A stretch of DNA of 64,000 nucleotides, taken from assembly GCF_004123145.1 (NCBI RefSeq), contig NZ_SDKC01000001.1, forward strand, positions 2,885,501-2,949,500. Reading direction: 5' to 3'. Positions 24,910 through 35,259 of the stretch are shown piece by piece (positions within the stretch are counted from its first letter, which is position 1; each line of letters starts with the position of its first letter). The DNA comes from Blautia faecicola. Lineage in GTDB: Bacteria > Bacillota > Clostridia > Lachnospirales > Lachnospiraceae. Position numbers and translations under genes: made by a program. The notes under the pieces are model-generated. The model searched no databases and was not told the origin of the DNA. It worked only from the letters and a program-made list of their open reading frames with translations.

Positions 24910-25908
24910 CTAATTTGCACTGACGGTGTTATCGTCCTGCTGTTCCCAGCTCCACTCGCCATCTTTATTTTCAAAATGGTTTACGATACCGCTTCCCGGA
25001 ACCAGGCGACCATCATATGTATTGGTAAAGCTTACGCTTACCGGACTGTTGTCTTCTCCCTCGGCAATGATCGTTGCTGTCTGGGTGTCACCGGATGTAT
25101 TTTTGTAGCTTCCGCCTGCATAGATTTCTGTTACTGTCACTTCCGTTCCTGCCGGAAGGTGTTTTACCAGTGTTGTTTTCTTTCCTGCCTCATTAAATTT
25201 GATTGTAACCACATCACTGTAAACATTTTCACCGTTTCTTGTTCCCTCTACCTGGAAGACAAACAGTGCATCCTGGAGAGAAGTATTATAAGCGGTCAGG
25301 TCTTTTACGATCTCCAGATCGCCGTACCGCTGTGTCTGCTGTGGTTTCATGCCTGTTGTCACATCGTAGACCCAGGTGTCATCCGGATGTTCGCCGGAAT
25401 AATAGTTGTTCGGCAGCGATACCAGATATGGGGAAAAATCGTAGGTGTATTCACTGGTCTGTACCGTCTCTGCTGCTACCAGATACATTCCTGTTTTCAG
25501 ATTTTCAATTTTTCCTGTCGCTGTGCTTTCTCCTGCTTTCTTTTCCACCGTTGTCACAGCTGTCGGTTCCGCTTTGGTATCTTCCACGATCTTCATGGCA
25601 TCTTCTGCCATCTGCATCCACGCTTCTGCGGTGGTTGTGCTGCTGATCTGATCCAGCCCAAGTCCTTCATAACCGGTGTGTGCCGTGTACTGTGCTTCCT
25701 CTGTGATATCCGCGATCTGATATACATCGACCGGAATCTCCACCTCATTCAGTTCAGCAAATTCTGTGCCGTCCAGTGTAAAGGTAAGTGAACACTTCTG
25801 TTCGGTATCCACTCCCAGAGCACCGTATACACTGGATAAACCGGCTGCTGATAAAACAGTGATTGCTGCAAGGGTCAGCGCCCCTGCGGTTCTTATTCTC
25901 TTTTTCAT
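24910..25908 (-). CDS. Accessory pilin-like protein (Spy0128/SpaA-type domains), no sorting signal
   Basis: The 332-residue protein has a signal peptide (about 1-30, MKKRIRTAGALTLAAITVLSAAGLSSVYG). Its first domain resembles N-terminal pilin domains (PVDVYQIADITEEAQYTAH ... TGKIENLKTGMYLVAAE ... YLVSLPN). A Spy0128-like domain follows (GDLEIVKDLTAYNTSLQDALFVFQVEG ... PAGTEVTVTEIYAGGSY ... VSFTNTYDGRL). LEIVKDL and the later Asn/Glu residues are where isopeptide bonds normally form. Unlike typical pilins it ends without an LPxTG motif or membrane helix. It follows two class C sortase genes directly. GTG at 25914 is an alternative start. Confidence 0.8.
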   Translation of the reverse strand: MKKRIRTAGALTLAAITVLSAAGLSSVYGALGVDTEQKCSLTFTLDGTEFAELNEVEIPVDVYQIADITEEAQYTAHTGYEGLGLDQISSTTTAEAWMQMAEDAMKIVEDTKAEPTAVTTVEKKAGESTATGKIENLKTGMYLVAAETVQTSEYTYDFSPYLVSLPNNYYSGEHPDDTWVYDVTTGMKPQQTQRYGDLEIVKDLTAYNTSLQDALFVFQVEGTRNGENVYSDVVTIKFNEAGKKTTLVKHLPAGTEVTVTEIYAGGSYKNTSGDTQTATIIAEGEDNSPVSVSFTNTYDGRLVPGSGIVNHFENKDGEWSWEQQDDNTVSAN

Positions 25909-25916
25909 AGTCACCT

Positions 25917-26816
25917 CTATCCCTCCTTCGACATATCATCCGTCTTACCGGAATGTTTTTTGTTCTTCCGGTCAAACAGGAACTTCATGATCAGTATCAC
26001 AAGCAGTGTAACTGCCAATCCTAAGATTAAGTATAACATATAATAATTCTGAATAGCACGCAACATGCTGTCAACCGGCGTATTTTCTGTTTCTTCTTCC
26101 CCGTTATACGGAACTCTCGTTCCACGGACCAGAAGCCGGTGGGAATTGACACCGTACGGTGTGCAGGTAAACAATGTTACCTGATCTTTTCCTTCCTGAA
26201 TCTGCAATGCGTCCTCGAGTGTCTCATGATCATCCTTTTCTACCATATCGAGAATCTGATCCACCTGATAGGCAAGTGTCTCATCCAGCACATGGATGTA
26301 AAACATATCTCCCTGCTGCATCTGATCGATATCGGTAAATAACCGGGCTGCCGGAAGACCTCTGTGGGCTGCCAGTACACTGTGGGTACTCTCACCGCCG
26401 ATGGGAAGCGATGTGCCATTCATATGACCGATTCCCGTCTGTAAAACATCTTCCGCAGTTCCATGATATATGGCAAGTCTGACATTGATTTTCGGGATAG
26501 AGAGATAACCCATGACTCCGTCTTCTGCCACATTCAGCACTTTCCAGTAATCGGTATCTTCTATCTGTGTATCGTCACTGCCAAACACATCCCCGTAAAT
26601 ATTATTCTGAACCAAGGTACTGTCGAATTCTCTTGCTGCCTCCCATTCTTCTGTGTAATCCTCCGGTTTCATATCACTTACCACTTTCTCGTAGTCGCTG
26701 ATCAGGCGGCTCTGCCGGTAAGTATTCCACTGGTTGGATACGGTCGGATAAACAAGGATTCCAAATCCTGTCAGAAACAGCAGCCCGAAGAGAATTCCTG
26801 ATAATTTTCTTTTCAT
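25917..26816 (-). CDS. Class C (pilus-specific) sortase, second in operon
   Basis: A 299-residue transpeptidase that links pilin subunits by forming amide bonds at LPxTG-type motifs. It has an N-terminal membrane helix (about 5-24), the catalytic His151 in AAHRG, Cys218 in TCTPYGVNSHR and Arg227, plus a C-terminal membrane helix (about 261-283) typical of class C. It is a close paralogue of the sortase gene 2 bp upstream; both share NQWNTYRQSRLIS after the first helix. The pair probably share or divide work on the pilins encoded at 27849, 29543 and 24910. Confidence 0.95.
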   Translation of the reverse strand: MKRKLSGILFGLLFLTGFGILVYPTVSNQWNTYRQSRLISDYEKVVSDMKPEDYTEEWEAAREFDSTLVQNNIYGDVFGSDDTQIEDTDYWKVLNVAEDGVMGYLSIPKINVRLAIYHGTAEDVLQTGIGHMNGTSLPIGGESTHSVLAAHRGLPAARLFTDIDQMQQGDMFYIHVLDETLAYQVDQILDMVEKDDHETLEDALQIQEGKDQVTLFTCTPYGVNSHRLLVRGTRVPYNGEEETENTPVDSMLRAIQNYYMLYLILGLAVTLLVILIMKFLFDRKNKKHSGKTDDMSKEG

Positions 26817-26818
26817 CT

Positions 26819-27712
26819 TTATTCCTCTTTCCGTTCGGAAACCTGTTCCTGTTTTTCTTTCCTTTTTCTTTTGTAGTGTTTATCATATTTCCATAAGCCA
26901 AAGATCAATACTGCTGTTACCGCAAGTCCGATCACTACCCAGAGCAGATAGTTGGTATACAGGCTCATCGGTGATTCCTTTTCTTCTTTTTCCACAACCT
27001 CTTCTTCATACGGTACCCGGTGTCCTCTTACCAGAAGTCTCTGAGTATTTACTCCGTAAGGTGTACAGGTAAGCAGTGTCACGAGATCTTCTCCCGGCTC
27101 CACCGCCAGATCTCCGGTATCTTCCGGTTCTACGGTGCGGATCTGATCCACTTCGTAACAGAGTTTCTGATCCAATACGGAAATCAGGAAATGATCTCCT
27201 TTTTCTAACTGATCCAGATCCGTAAACAGGCTTGCACTGGGAAGACCTCTGTGTGCAGAGATTACTGCGTGGGTATTTTCCCCGCCTACCGGAAGAGAAC
27301 TTCCTTCCAGATGTCCTGCGCCTTTGTTCAGGACTTCCTCGGAAGTGGTATGGAAAATCGGAATTTTAATGTTGATTTTCGGTACTTCCACATATCCCAT
27401 CATTCCGTCATTCAGGATGTTCAGACAGGACATATATTCGTCTCCTGGCTCATCTGATGCTGCTGCGATTGCGAAGGAATCAGGAAGAATACTCGGAAGA
27501 AGTGATGCATTATATGCATTTGCTTTCTCCCATTCTTTCTCATAATCAATGGCTCCCTCACTGTTCTCCGTGCTGACTGTCGTTTCATACTCTGAGATCA
27601 GACGGCTCTGCCGGTAAGTATTCCACTGATTTGCCACCAGCGGATACAGCAACAAGGACAAACCGGCTAAAAATAAAATTCCTGCTATGATAATTGACAT
27701 TTTTTTCTTCAT
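26819..27712 (-). CDS. Class C (pilus-specific) sortase, first in operon
   Basis: The 297-residue enzyme polymerises pilins on the outer face of the membrane. Two membrane helices flank the catalytic domain (about 5-24 and 252-275). The triad residues are His154 (SAHRG), Cys216 (TLLTCTPYGVN) and Arg225. It follows the major pilin gene after a strong hairpin at 27776, so sortase transcript levels are probably lower than pilin levels. The second sortase lies 2 bp downstream. Confidence 0.95.
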   Translation of the reverse strand: MKKKMSIIIAGILFLAGLSLLLYPLVANQWNTYRQSRLISEYETTVSTENSEGAIDYEKEWEKANAYNASLLPSILPDSFAIAAASDEPGDEYMSCLNILNDGMMGYVEVPKINIKIPIFHTTSEEVLNKGAGHLEGSSLPVGGENTHAVISAHRGLPSASLFTDLDQLEKGDHFLISVLDQKLCYEVDQIRTVEPEDTGDLAVEPGEDLVTLLTCTPYGVNTQRLLVRGHRVPYEEEVVEKEEKESPMSLYTNYLLWVVIGLAVTAVLIFGLWKYDKHYKRKRKEKQEQVSERKEE

Positions 27713-27775
27713 CCGGGCTCTCCTTACTGTTGTATACTCAAGTGTCAGTTCTTTGTTCTTTTATCCTTTTTATCA

Positions 27776-27806
27776 AAAACGGGGCGGGCGAGCCGCCCCG
27801 TTTTCA
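27776..27806 (-). terminator. GC-rich terminator between major pilin and sortase genes
   Basis: AAAACGGGGCGG pairs with CCGCCCCGTTTT, with a T run on the minus strand. Placed 40 bp past the pilin stop, it should let only part of the transcription continue into the sortases, a usual way to keep pilin in excess of enzyme. Confidence 0.85.
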
Positions 27807-27848
27807 TGGGTTCTTCCGTTATCTCCAACGAGTGTACGGGCTTCCTTA

Positions 27849-29426
27849 TTATTTCTGAGTTTTTCTTCTTGTTGCGAAGAACAGACCAGCTGCTACGATC
27901 ATGATTGCGCAACCGCCGATGGTGAAGATTGTTGTACCGATACCACCGGTAGATGGCAGTGCACTCAGTTTCGTATTTTTAATTTCTGTAACTGTTGTAG
28001 TGGTTGCAATTGTTGTAACTTTTCCTTCTTTGTCATAAGTAGCGGTATAGGTGGAAGTATTCTTTCCATCGATTGTAATGGTATAAGTATTCAGCGTACC
28101 GTCTTCGTTGTAAGTTGCTGCGATCACAACGGTATGTTCTGTTTTGTCAATGGTAAATCCTTCCGGAGCTGCTGTCTCTACTAAGGTGTAGGTTCCTTGA
28201 TCCAGTCCGTTAAAGGTAAGTCCACCATCTTCACCGGATTCTGCTGTATAAACTTTTCTGGTCTTGGTATTGGTTAATGTAAAGGTTGCACCTTTTAATA
28301 CTTCTACTACTTTTTCATCCGGTTCCTGGCTCTTTTCTTCTACTTTACTGATCACATTACCTTTTTCATCTACTTTGATGATCTGGTTTACTTTTTCTGT
28401 GTATCCCTGAGTAGCTGCGCTTAAAGCTGCACCGATGCTGAAGGTATAAGTATAAGTTTTGCTGTCTGTGGTTTTTACATCACCCTTCGGGTTGGTGGTG
28501 TAGGATAATGTTGCTTTGTTGGTATTCGGATCAAAGTTTACCGTTGCCTGATCATTTACAGTTGCGGAATAGGTTACTACCAGTTCCATGCCGCCATTTT
28601 CTTTTGCATAATCACTCTTAACTGTAAGAGTAAATCCATGATCGGTTGTCTCCACCTTCTCGATCATATCAGCGGAAATATCTGCACCGTTGATCTTGAT
28701 GCTGTTTTTGTCTAATGTCAGACCAGCACTCATGGTATCGGAAATGGCTACGGTTACGGTATCATACTGTTTGCTGTAGGAAGGAATAGCAGTTGTGATT
28801 TTGAAATTAACTGTATCGCCAATTGCCACATCGTTTCCTTTTGCGGTTTCACCACCTACGATCTCTTTTTTAATAGAAGGAGTGGTGGATTTTGCATATG
28901 CATTGCTGGTTTCCAGAGTCCAGTTGGAATCTGCATTGACCGGGTTGGATGTCATGGTGTTGTCGCTTCCGTTTGCGGAATAGTATACACCAACTAACAT
29001 TGGGTTATATACTTCGTCAACCGTACCGGATACGATTACCAGCCAGTAACCTGCATTCAGGTCAGCTGTGAAATCTGTGTATTTTACATCATCTGCAACT
29101 GCTGCGCCTGTCATGGTTTTGCTTTTAAGAGTTACAGCACCGCTTGCAATCTGTTTTGCAATTGCGGTTACTTCATCGGAAGTCGGAGCCAGAACATCTG
29201 CGATCGCAAGCTTATTATCGGTTTTCACATATCCGATAAATCCACCGTCATACTGTGCTTTTGTGATCTGGTATGCGGTTACGGTTGCTGCTTTTTCTAC
29301 ATTCTGTACGGTTCCTTTTGCTGTATCATTTGCTGTCGGTGTTGTTGCTGCGAATGTCGGTACGCTCATAGCCAGTACCATTACCATCGCCATAATCACT
29401 GATAAGATTCTTTTCACTTTACTCAT
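27849..29426 (-). CDS. Major (backbone) pilin with LPSTG sorting signal
   Basis: The 525-residue protein is an isopeptide-forming fimbrial backbone subunit. It has a signal peptide (1-26, ending PTFA) and an N-terminal domain with KAATVTAYQITKAQY and NAGYWLVIVSG. A central domain (about 185-335) follows with DTVNFKITTAIPSYSKQYDTVTVAISDTMSAGLTLD. The SpaA-type C-terminal domain carries LKGATFTLTNTKTRKVYTAESGEDGGLTFNGLDQGTYTLVETAAPEGF, with the E-T-A-A-P-E-G-F box. LPSTGG at the end precedes a membrane helix and RRKTQK. Class C sortases downstream should polymerise it. The pilin-motif lysine was not assigned. Confidence 0.93.
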   Translation of the reverse strand: MSKVKRILSVIMAMVMVLAMSVPTFAATTPTANDTAKGTVQNVEKAATVTAYQITKAQYDGGFIGYVKTDNKLAIADVLAPTSDEVTAIAKQIASGAVTLKSKTMTGAAVADDVKYTDFTADLNAGYWLVIVSGTVDEVYNPMLVGVYYSANGSDNTMTSNPVNADSNWTLETSNAYAKSTTPSIKKEIVGGETAKGNDVAIGDTVNFKITTAIPSYSKQYDTVTVAISDTMSAGLTLDKNSIKINGADISADMIEKVETTDHGFTLTVKSDYAKENGGMELVVTYSATVNDQATVNFDPNTNKATLSYTTNPKGDVKTTDSKTYTYTFSIGAALSAATQGYTEKVNQIIKVDEKGNVISKVEEKSQEPDEKVVEVLKGATFTLTNTKTRKVYTAESGEDGGLTFNGLDQGTYTLVETAAPEGFTIDKTEHTVVIAATYNEDGTLNTYTITIDGKNTSTYTATYDKEGKVTTIATTTTVTEIKNTKLSALPSTGGIGTTIFTIGGCAIMIVAAGLFFATRRKTQK

Positions 29427-29542
29427 ATGATTTTCTCCTTTTCTTTTTTATTTCCTCTCTTTTATTTTCAGTGCCTTTTCTCCTTTTATTTGCACCGGAA
29501 ATCATTGTTGTGGCTCGGAGGCCACTGAAATATTAAGTTTCC

Positions 29543-32500
29543 TTATTTTTTCAGCACCCCCTTGTCTCTTAATTTAAATATGATCAGAACGCCTGCAAAG
29601 ATTAGCAGCATTCCACTCATCATGATTTGGAAGATTCCGGTGTGACCGGTGGATGGAAGGTTGTATAACACTTCATTTTTTACAGTGATTACATACACAT
29701 CTTCTTTCTTCTCACAGGATGCGATATCCTCCGACGGTCCGGATACTGTTACTCTTGTATCACCTTCAGCTAAAACATTAATCGTAATCACTCCCGGTAA
29801 TACTACATAGCCGTCCGGAGCTTTTACTTCTGTCAGTGTGTAAGTACCATGTTCTAATGGTTCTTCCAGTACAAGACCTTCTTCATCAGAGATATACGTA
29901 CCAGTTGTATTAGATCCAAGTTTCACCGGATTACCTTCGCTGTCTTTTAACGTGAATTCTGCACCTTCCAGTTTCAACTCTGTGTTGGTTCCGGTTTTAA
30001 TGATTTTAATTTTTTCAGAATTCTTTGTGTTGGTAATGATCTGCTTATTGGCATCCTTGGAATCTTTTGAGTAGGTTACCTTGTAGGTATTATCATCGAT
30101 AGTAGTGCTTCCATTATCCTGAATCATCGAGTATTTCCTGTTTTCGTATGTAATGGAACCCTTTTTATCCGGTTTCAATTCTCGAACGCCACCATAATTA
30201 TCGGTTTCTTCTACTATGAAAGAGCCCTGGAAATTATTCTGGCTGCTCAGTTTTAACACTTTGTCTTCAACCGGATCGCCATTTTTGTCAATCAGCTGTA
30301 CAAGCACTACCTGTTTTTTAATATCGCTGGCATCCATGCCAACCCATTTCTTTTCGACCGTGATTTTTTCGACCTGAACAACCGGATCATTATAAGATTC
30401 CGTATGGTTAACGTCTTTATACGTATAGCTTATACTTGCAGAAGCATTGGACTTAAATCCTTTCTTTCCAGAAGAAGTTCCTGTGCTGACCGCCTGATAA
30501 CCATCATCGCTTGCATCGGAAGGAGTATCTCCCACTGCGTTATAACTGTTTCCTGTCTGGTATTCCTGGAATGCTGCTTCATTTGGTACGACGTTAGTGA
30601 TTGTCAGATAATAGTAATGATCTTTTTCCAACTTATGATTAGGTGCAAATGTCAGTGTCGCAGTTTTCGTAGCTGCATCATAACTTGCCTCTGCTTTTTT
30701 TCCATTTGCGAATGTAACGGTGCCGCCTTGACTTAAACTAACTGTATGAGTCGCACCAGTCGGAGTAAACGTTCCATTTGCATCTTTTACAGCTTCTTTA
30801 ATTACCAATCGGCTCCCATCTGTCGGATCTACATATTGGCTTAAAGTATCGGTGATTACTACATTTTCACATTCATATGTCAATACCTCTCCGACTATAC
30901 TCTGGAATTTATTTCCCAAGTCTGCTACGTTTGTCAGATTACTTGACTCTTTTGTAGATGCTGTTGTTTTACTTGCCACATCAGTTAAAATCTGTATTCC
31001 AGTTGTTGTTCTATCTTTCTCCGGGTATCCATACCAATCATATGTATATATATCTACATTATCAGGCAAACCTATGCCAATCGCATAAAACTTATCACAA
31101 GAAACTTTGGCTGCTGATGATAACGCATTATTATATGTTGTGGTATCTGTATAACTTCCGCCTCCCGATGGTCCATCACCATAATACGTTGGTTCACCAT
31201 CCGTTAAGAAAATTACAATTTTCTGTGGATTTGGTCGGGCTTGTGTACTGCTACTTGTACTAATCGCATCTGCTCCCAACGATAGTCCTTTATCATAATT
31301 GGTTCCACCATCTGCCGACAAGGAGTCAACATAATCCACCAACTTATTTCCATTAACCCAGTTTTTAGTTTTCAGATTTGCCTTTTTTGCAAATGTAACC
31401 AGTTTATAACGAACATCTACAGTGTTATTGCTATTGAATGTTTTAACCAGTCCTTTGATTGCTTCCTTAGTAACTTTCAATTTTGTTTTGTTCTGATTGT
31501 TTATAGTTACTTTGTCCCCCATACTTCCGGAGGTATCAACAATCAAAACAACATCCACATTTGCTTTTTTGGTCTCTGTTCCTACGGTTCCGGATACATC
31601 TAACGTAATATCATATGTTCCATCACTATTTCGTTTGATGTATTTTTCATGGTATATATTTGTTTCCGGATCATCCGTTGTGCCGCCGTCGTTTACCACG
31701 TAATTGTTTTTAAATTCAACGGAACGAGCATCTTTATTTCCTACAGTGATACTTCCCTGTGTTTCCTGATCGCTGTTTGTTCCGTCGATAAATAAGGAAG
31801 TATTTCTTGTATATCCATCTACATCCAGATTACCGTCTGTTGCCTGTTCGCTGACATTCAAAGTATCGAACTCACTTTGTGGTATCGACAATACATAGGT
31901 TCCGATATAAGTTCCTACAGAATCCGCATCACCAGACCAGCTCCATGACAGATCACTATAGCCAAGCGTATGAGATCCAACCGTAAATGTCAGTTTGTTT
32001 GCCAATGCACGGGCATTTGTATACGTTAAACCTGTGATTGTTTTTGTCAGTGTGACGGTCGCTGTGCCTTCTACCGGTGTCAGTCTATCTCTTGTCAACT
32101 TGATATTATCCAGGAAGTTTCCAACCGTTTTGTTTCCAGATGCTGTTGTACCTGCTACAAAGAAAAATCTGGTGGAGTACTGTTCTGAACCTTCCGGTAC
32201 ATTATACACACCCTGGTGAGTGGTCCACTTCTGATCGTCATCTCTGTAACTTACAACTGTCGCGCCGGAATAGTTTTCCGGATGATTAACAATATCCTGT
32301 GCTTTTGCTTCTGTTGTTACATCATACTGTTTTGCCAATGCCGTAGACATGATCAAAACGTACATCGTATCATATTCCGATGTGTTATCAGCCCTAGATC
32401 CTCTGGCACGATGGGACAGCTGATAGTTTAATGTCTCACCTGGTGTTGTCAGAATATCCTGATATAATGCACCTGCTGCTTCACAGTTTAGTTCTGCAAA

Positions 32501-32881
32501 CTGATTTCCCTCGGCTGCTCCGTCCGAACCGTACCAACTGTATGGACTCTTATAAGAATCATCTTTGGTATTGATAATTTCAATATCACAACCAGCCTTG
32601 CCTCCGGTTCCAATTCCAGTTGTCTGCCATACGCCACCGCTTGAAGCATAATCTGCATTTGAATACTGGTAATGATTATAGTCTTTGTATTTATCCCGAA
32701 CATTCGGAGTTTCGAATCCACCGTTTCGCACCTCATAATAAGAAGTAACACTGTAGGTTCTGCTTTCTGCTATCGCAGTAGTTCCGTTCTTTGGCAGACC
32801 ACTGTTCTCGATATCACTCTTATTGAAAACTGCAACTTTATATTGTACGCTTGTATTCGTCACATTGTTTTCTGTGTATCC
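29543..32881 (-). pseudogene. C-terminal part of pilus tip adhesin (VWA domain, LPSTG), cut off by IS
   Basis: About 1,110 codons remain. They encode a carbohydrate-binding-like domain (GGFETPNV ... YQSNADYASSGGVWQTTGIG-like region), then a von Willebrand A domain with the MIDAS motif DTSGSMG and FLTDGEPT. SpaA/Cna-B repeats follow, ending in LPSTGHTG with a membrane helix and KLRDKGVLKK. The first codons now come from an insertion sequence, so the signal peptide is missing and the product cannot be exported from this frame. The other part of the gene is at 35260-36610; removing the insertion joins them in frame (ALNGGAL + GYTENN). Confidence 0.88.
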
Positions 32882-32969
32882 TAGAGCGTGTTTGAAAAAT
32901 AAAAATTGCACAAAACGCATGTTTCATTTCCCTTTTTCATGATAAAATAAAGAAAAAGGGGTGTTCACT

Positions 32970-33700
32970 ATGTTGAGACGATATGAGTTAACAGATGAAG
33001 AATGGAACCGCATTGCACCGTTACTCCCGCCTGAAAATACAGGGAAACAGGGACGTCCACGAAAAGATAACCGCATCATTCTTAATGGGATGGTCTGGTT
33101 GGCACGCAGTGGTGCACCCTGGCGAGATCTCCCAGAACGTTATGGATCCTGGCAAACCGTATATAGTCGTTTTCGCAAATGGATTGATGATGGGATTCTG
33201 GATAATATTTTTCGCGTTCTAAGTCTGGAAGCTGAATTGGAAGAACTATCTATAGATGCTTCTATTGTTCAGGCTCACCAGCATAGTGCAGGTGCTAAAA
33301 AGGGGGGCTCCCAAATGAAGTCGGACATAGCCGTGGAGGAGCCAGTACCAAAATCCATGCAGTAGTAGATGCCTATGGGTATCCGGTGTATTTTATGATC
33401 AGTGAAGGGCAGCGTAATGATATCAATTACGCAATCCCTTTGTTGGATCATATCCGAATAGATGGCAGCAAGGTTCTGGCGGACCGTGGATACGATAGTA
33501 ATCAACTGATGGATTACATTTACGACCACGGAGGAGAGCCGACCATTCCATCCCGTCGAGGAGCTAAATTTGACCGTTGTTGCGATTGGTGGCTTTACAA
33601 GGAAAGACATCTGGTCGAAAATTATTTTTTGAAATTGAAAGCATTTCGCCGAATAGCAACACGGAGAGCGTTTCAAGTTTTGTGTAAACAGAAAAACTGA
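32970..33700 (+). pseudogene. IS427-type transposase, two frames, 3' end cut by IS256
   Basis: Frame one starts at 32970 (MLRRYELTDEEWNRIAPLLPP) and contains the first catalytic Asp in ELSIDASIVQAHQ. The second part (KIHAVVDAYGYPVYFMISEGQRNDINYA ... VLADRGYDSNQL ... HLVENYFLKLKAFRRIATR) is in the -1 frame. The change falls on A_AAG_GGG at 33300-33306, a slippery heptamer used by this IS group for programmed frameshifting. The last ~22 codons (YDKLAFTYLGFLCIVSILIWLK) lie beyond the nested IS256, at about 35162-35231. Unless IS256 leaves precisely, the transposase lacks its natural end. Confidence 0.85.
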
Positions 33701-35153
33701 TATAAGATATGTCATTAGTTATCGAGGACAGAACCTGTTTTTCAGGGTTCTGTCCTTGTTTGTATTATAATGCAGTTTTAAGGCATGTCAAGCAGGACTG
33801 GCTGTGCCAGCCCTGCCTAGCATGCATTCTGCTTATAACCTTTCCAATCTTTCTTCGAAGAAAATTTCCAGCTGAGAATGGATCTGTCCCCAATCCTGAC
33901 GGTGTCCCGTCCATTTCTTGGTGATATCTATCATGGCCAGATACAGCATTTTCAAGAGACTGTCATCGGATGGAAATACCGTCTTGGATTTGGTGACTTT
34001 CCGGAGCTGGCGGTTAAATCCTTCAATCGTGTTCGTGGTATAGATCAGACGTCTGACAGCTTCCGGATACTTAAAATACGTTGAAAGATTTGCCCAGTTA
34101 TCTTTCCATGACTTTGCAATCTTAGGGTATTTCCCGCTCCATTTTTCGTCAAAGCTGTCCAGTTCTGCCAATGCAACTTCTTCTGTAGGAGCTGCATATA
34201 CACGCTTCAGATCTGCCATAAGTGGTTTGATCTCTTTGTAAGAAACAAATTTCGTGGTGTTCCTGATCTGATGGATGATGCACTGCTGGATCTCGGTCTG
34301 GGGAAATACTGCTTCAATTGCCTGTGGAAAACCGGTCAGTCCATCCACACACGCAATCAATATATCTTCTACGCCCCGGTTTTTCAGACCATTCAGGATG
34401 GAGAGCCAGAACTTGGCACTTTCATTTTGACCCACATACATCCCGAGGACATCCTTACGTCCTTCCATATCGATCCCAATCGCAATGTAAACAGCACGTT
34501 TTACAATCCGCCCCTCATTACGGGCATGGAAATGGATCGCATCCATAAATACAACAGCATACACACTTTCTAATGGCCTTTCCTGCCATTCTTTTACTAT
34601 TGGCAGGATCTTATCAGTAATCCGGCTGACAGTACTGTCGGAGATCTCAAGATCGTATAATTCACGCATGTGGCTTTCTATATCGGCAGTAGTCATTCCT
34701 TTTGCGTACATGGAAATGATCTTTTCTTCCATGTCCTGCGTAATCGAATTCTGATACTTCTTTACAACCTGTGGTTCGAAGTCACCTTTTCGATCCCTTG
34801 GAATATCAATCTCCATATCTCCGTAACTGGTATGTAACGTTTTCTGGGAATATCCATTCCTGGAATTATCGGTTTCTTTATTTCGATAATCATACTTGGA
34901 ATATCCCAGTTCTTCATCCAGTTCCTGATCAAGGGCACCTTCCAAAATGATAGACATCATATCCCGCATAATGGAATTAACATCTGTTCCATCTTTTACT
35001 TTTACATTGTTTTCTTTCAGGTAGTTTCCCATGAGTTCTCTAAGTGCTGCTTTTTGTGGTGAATCCTTTTTTCTTGCCATAAAATAAACCTCCAAACTGA
35101 GTAATTCTATCTTACATCAGTTTGGAGGTTTACACAAACTTTGGGATACTCCC
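33664..35153. mobile_element. IS256-family insertion sequence nested in the IS5-family element
   Basis: The element is 1,490 bp and flanked by an 8-bp direct repeat, GCAACACG, at 33656-33663 and 35154-35161. The ends are imperfect inverted repeats of about 26 bp that share TTGTGTAAAC and, further in, AAACTGATRTAAGATA. It carries one intact transposase. A hairpin at 33724-33757 (AGGACAGAACC/GGTTCTGTCC) probably ends its transcript. The insertion splits the transposase gene of its host element near the 3' end. Confidence 0.92.
33833..35080 (-). CDS. IS256-family (mutator-type) transposase
   Basis: A 415-residue DDE transposase that appears intact. The N terminus reads MARKKDSPQKAALRELMGNYL. 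It carries GYSQKTLHTSYGDMEIDIPRDRKGDFEPQVVKKYQ, the catalytic segment AVVFMDAIHFHAR (first Asp), VLIACVDGLTGFPQAIEAVFPQ-like second Asp region, and NTIEGFNRQLRKVTKSKTVFPSDDSLLKMLYLA with the final Glu. The start at 35080 is set by GGAGG eight bases before the ATG; an in-frame TTG at 35095 is less likely. Because it looks functional, it is the most recent mover in this nest. Confidence 0.94.
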   Translation of the reverse strand: MARKKDSPQKAALRELMGNYLKENNVKVKDGTDVNSIMRDMMSIILEGALDQELDEELGYSKYDYRNKETDNSRNGYSQKTLHTSYGDMEIDIPRDRKGDFEPQVVKKYQNSITQDMEEKIISMYAKGMTTADIESHMRELYDLEISDSTVSRITDKILPIVKEWQERPLESVYAVVFMDAIHFHARNEGRIVKRAVYIAIGIDMEGRKDVLGMYVGQNESAKFWLSILNGLKNRGVEDILIACVDGLTGFPQAIEAVFPQTEIQQCIIHQIRNTTKFVSYKEIKPLMADLKRVYAAPTEEVALAELDSFDEKWSGKYPKIAKSWKDNWANLSTYFKYPEAVRRLIYTTNTIEGFNRQLRKVTKSKTVFPSDDSLLKMLYLAMIDITKKWTGHRQDWGQIHSQLEIFFEERLERL

Positions 35154-35259
35154 GCAACACGTTATGATAAATTAGCATTCACCTACTTAGGCTTCTTATG
35201 TATCGTTTCAATATTAATTTGGTTAAAATGAACAACTTAAAATGTTTTTCAAACACGCT

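Larger units (their letters stand above)
32886..35259. mobile_element. IS5-family (IS427-type) element, itself carrying an IS256 copy
   Basis: A 15-bp perfect inverted repeat, AGCGTGTTTGAAAAA, marks both ends (32886-32900 and 35245-35259). A CTAG duplication flanks them (32882-32885 and 35260-35263), as usual for this group. Without the nested IS256 and its 8-bp duplication the element is 876 bp, a normal size. It carries a transposase in two overlapping frames. It sits inside the tip adhesin gene. Confidence 0.92.
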
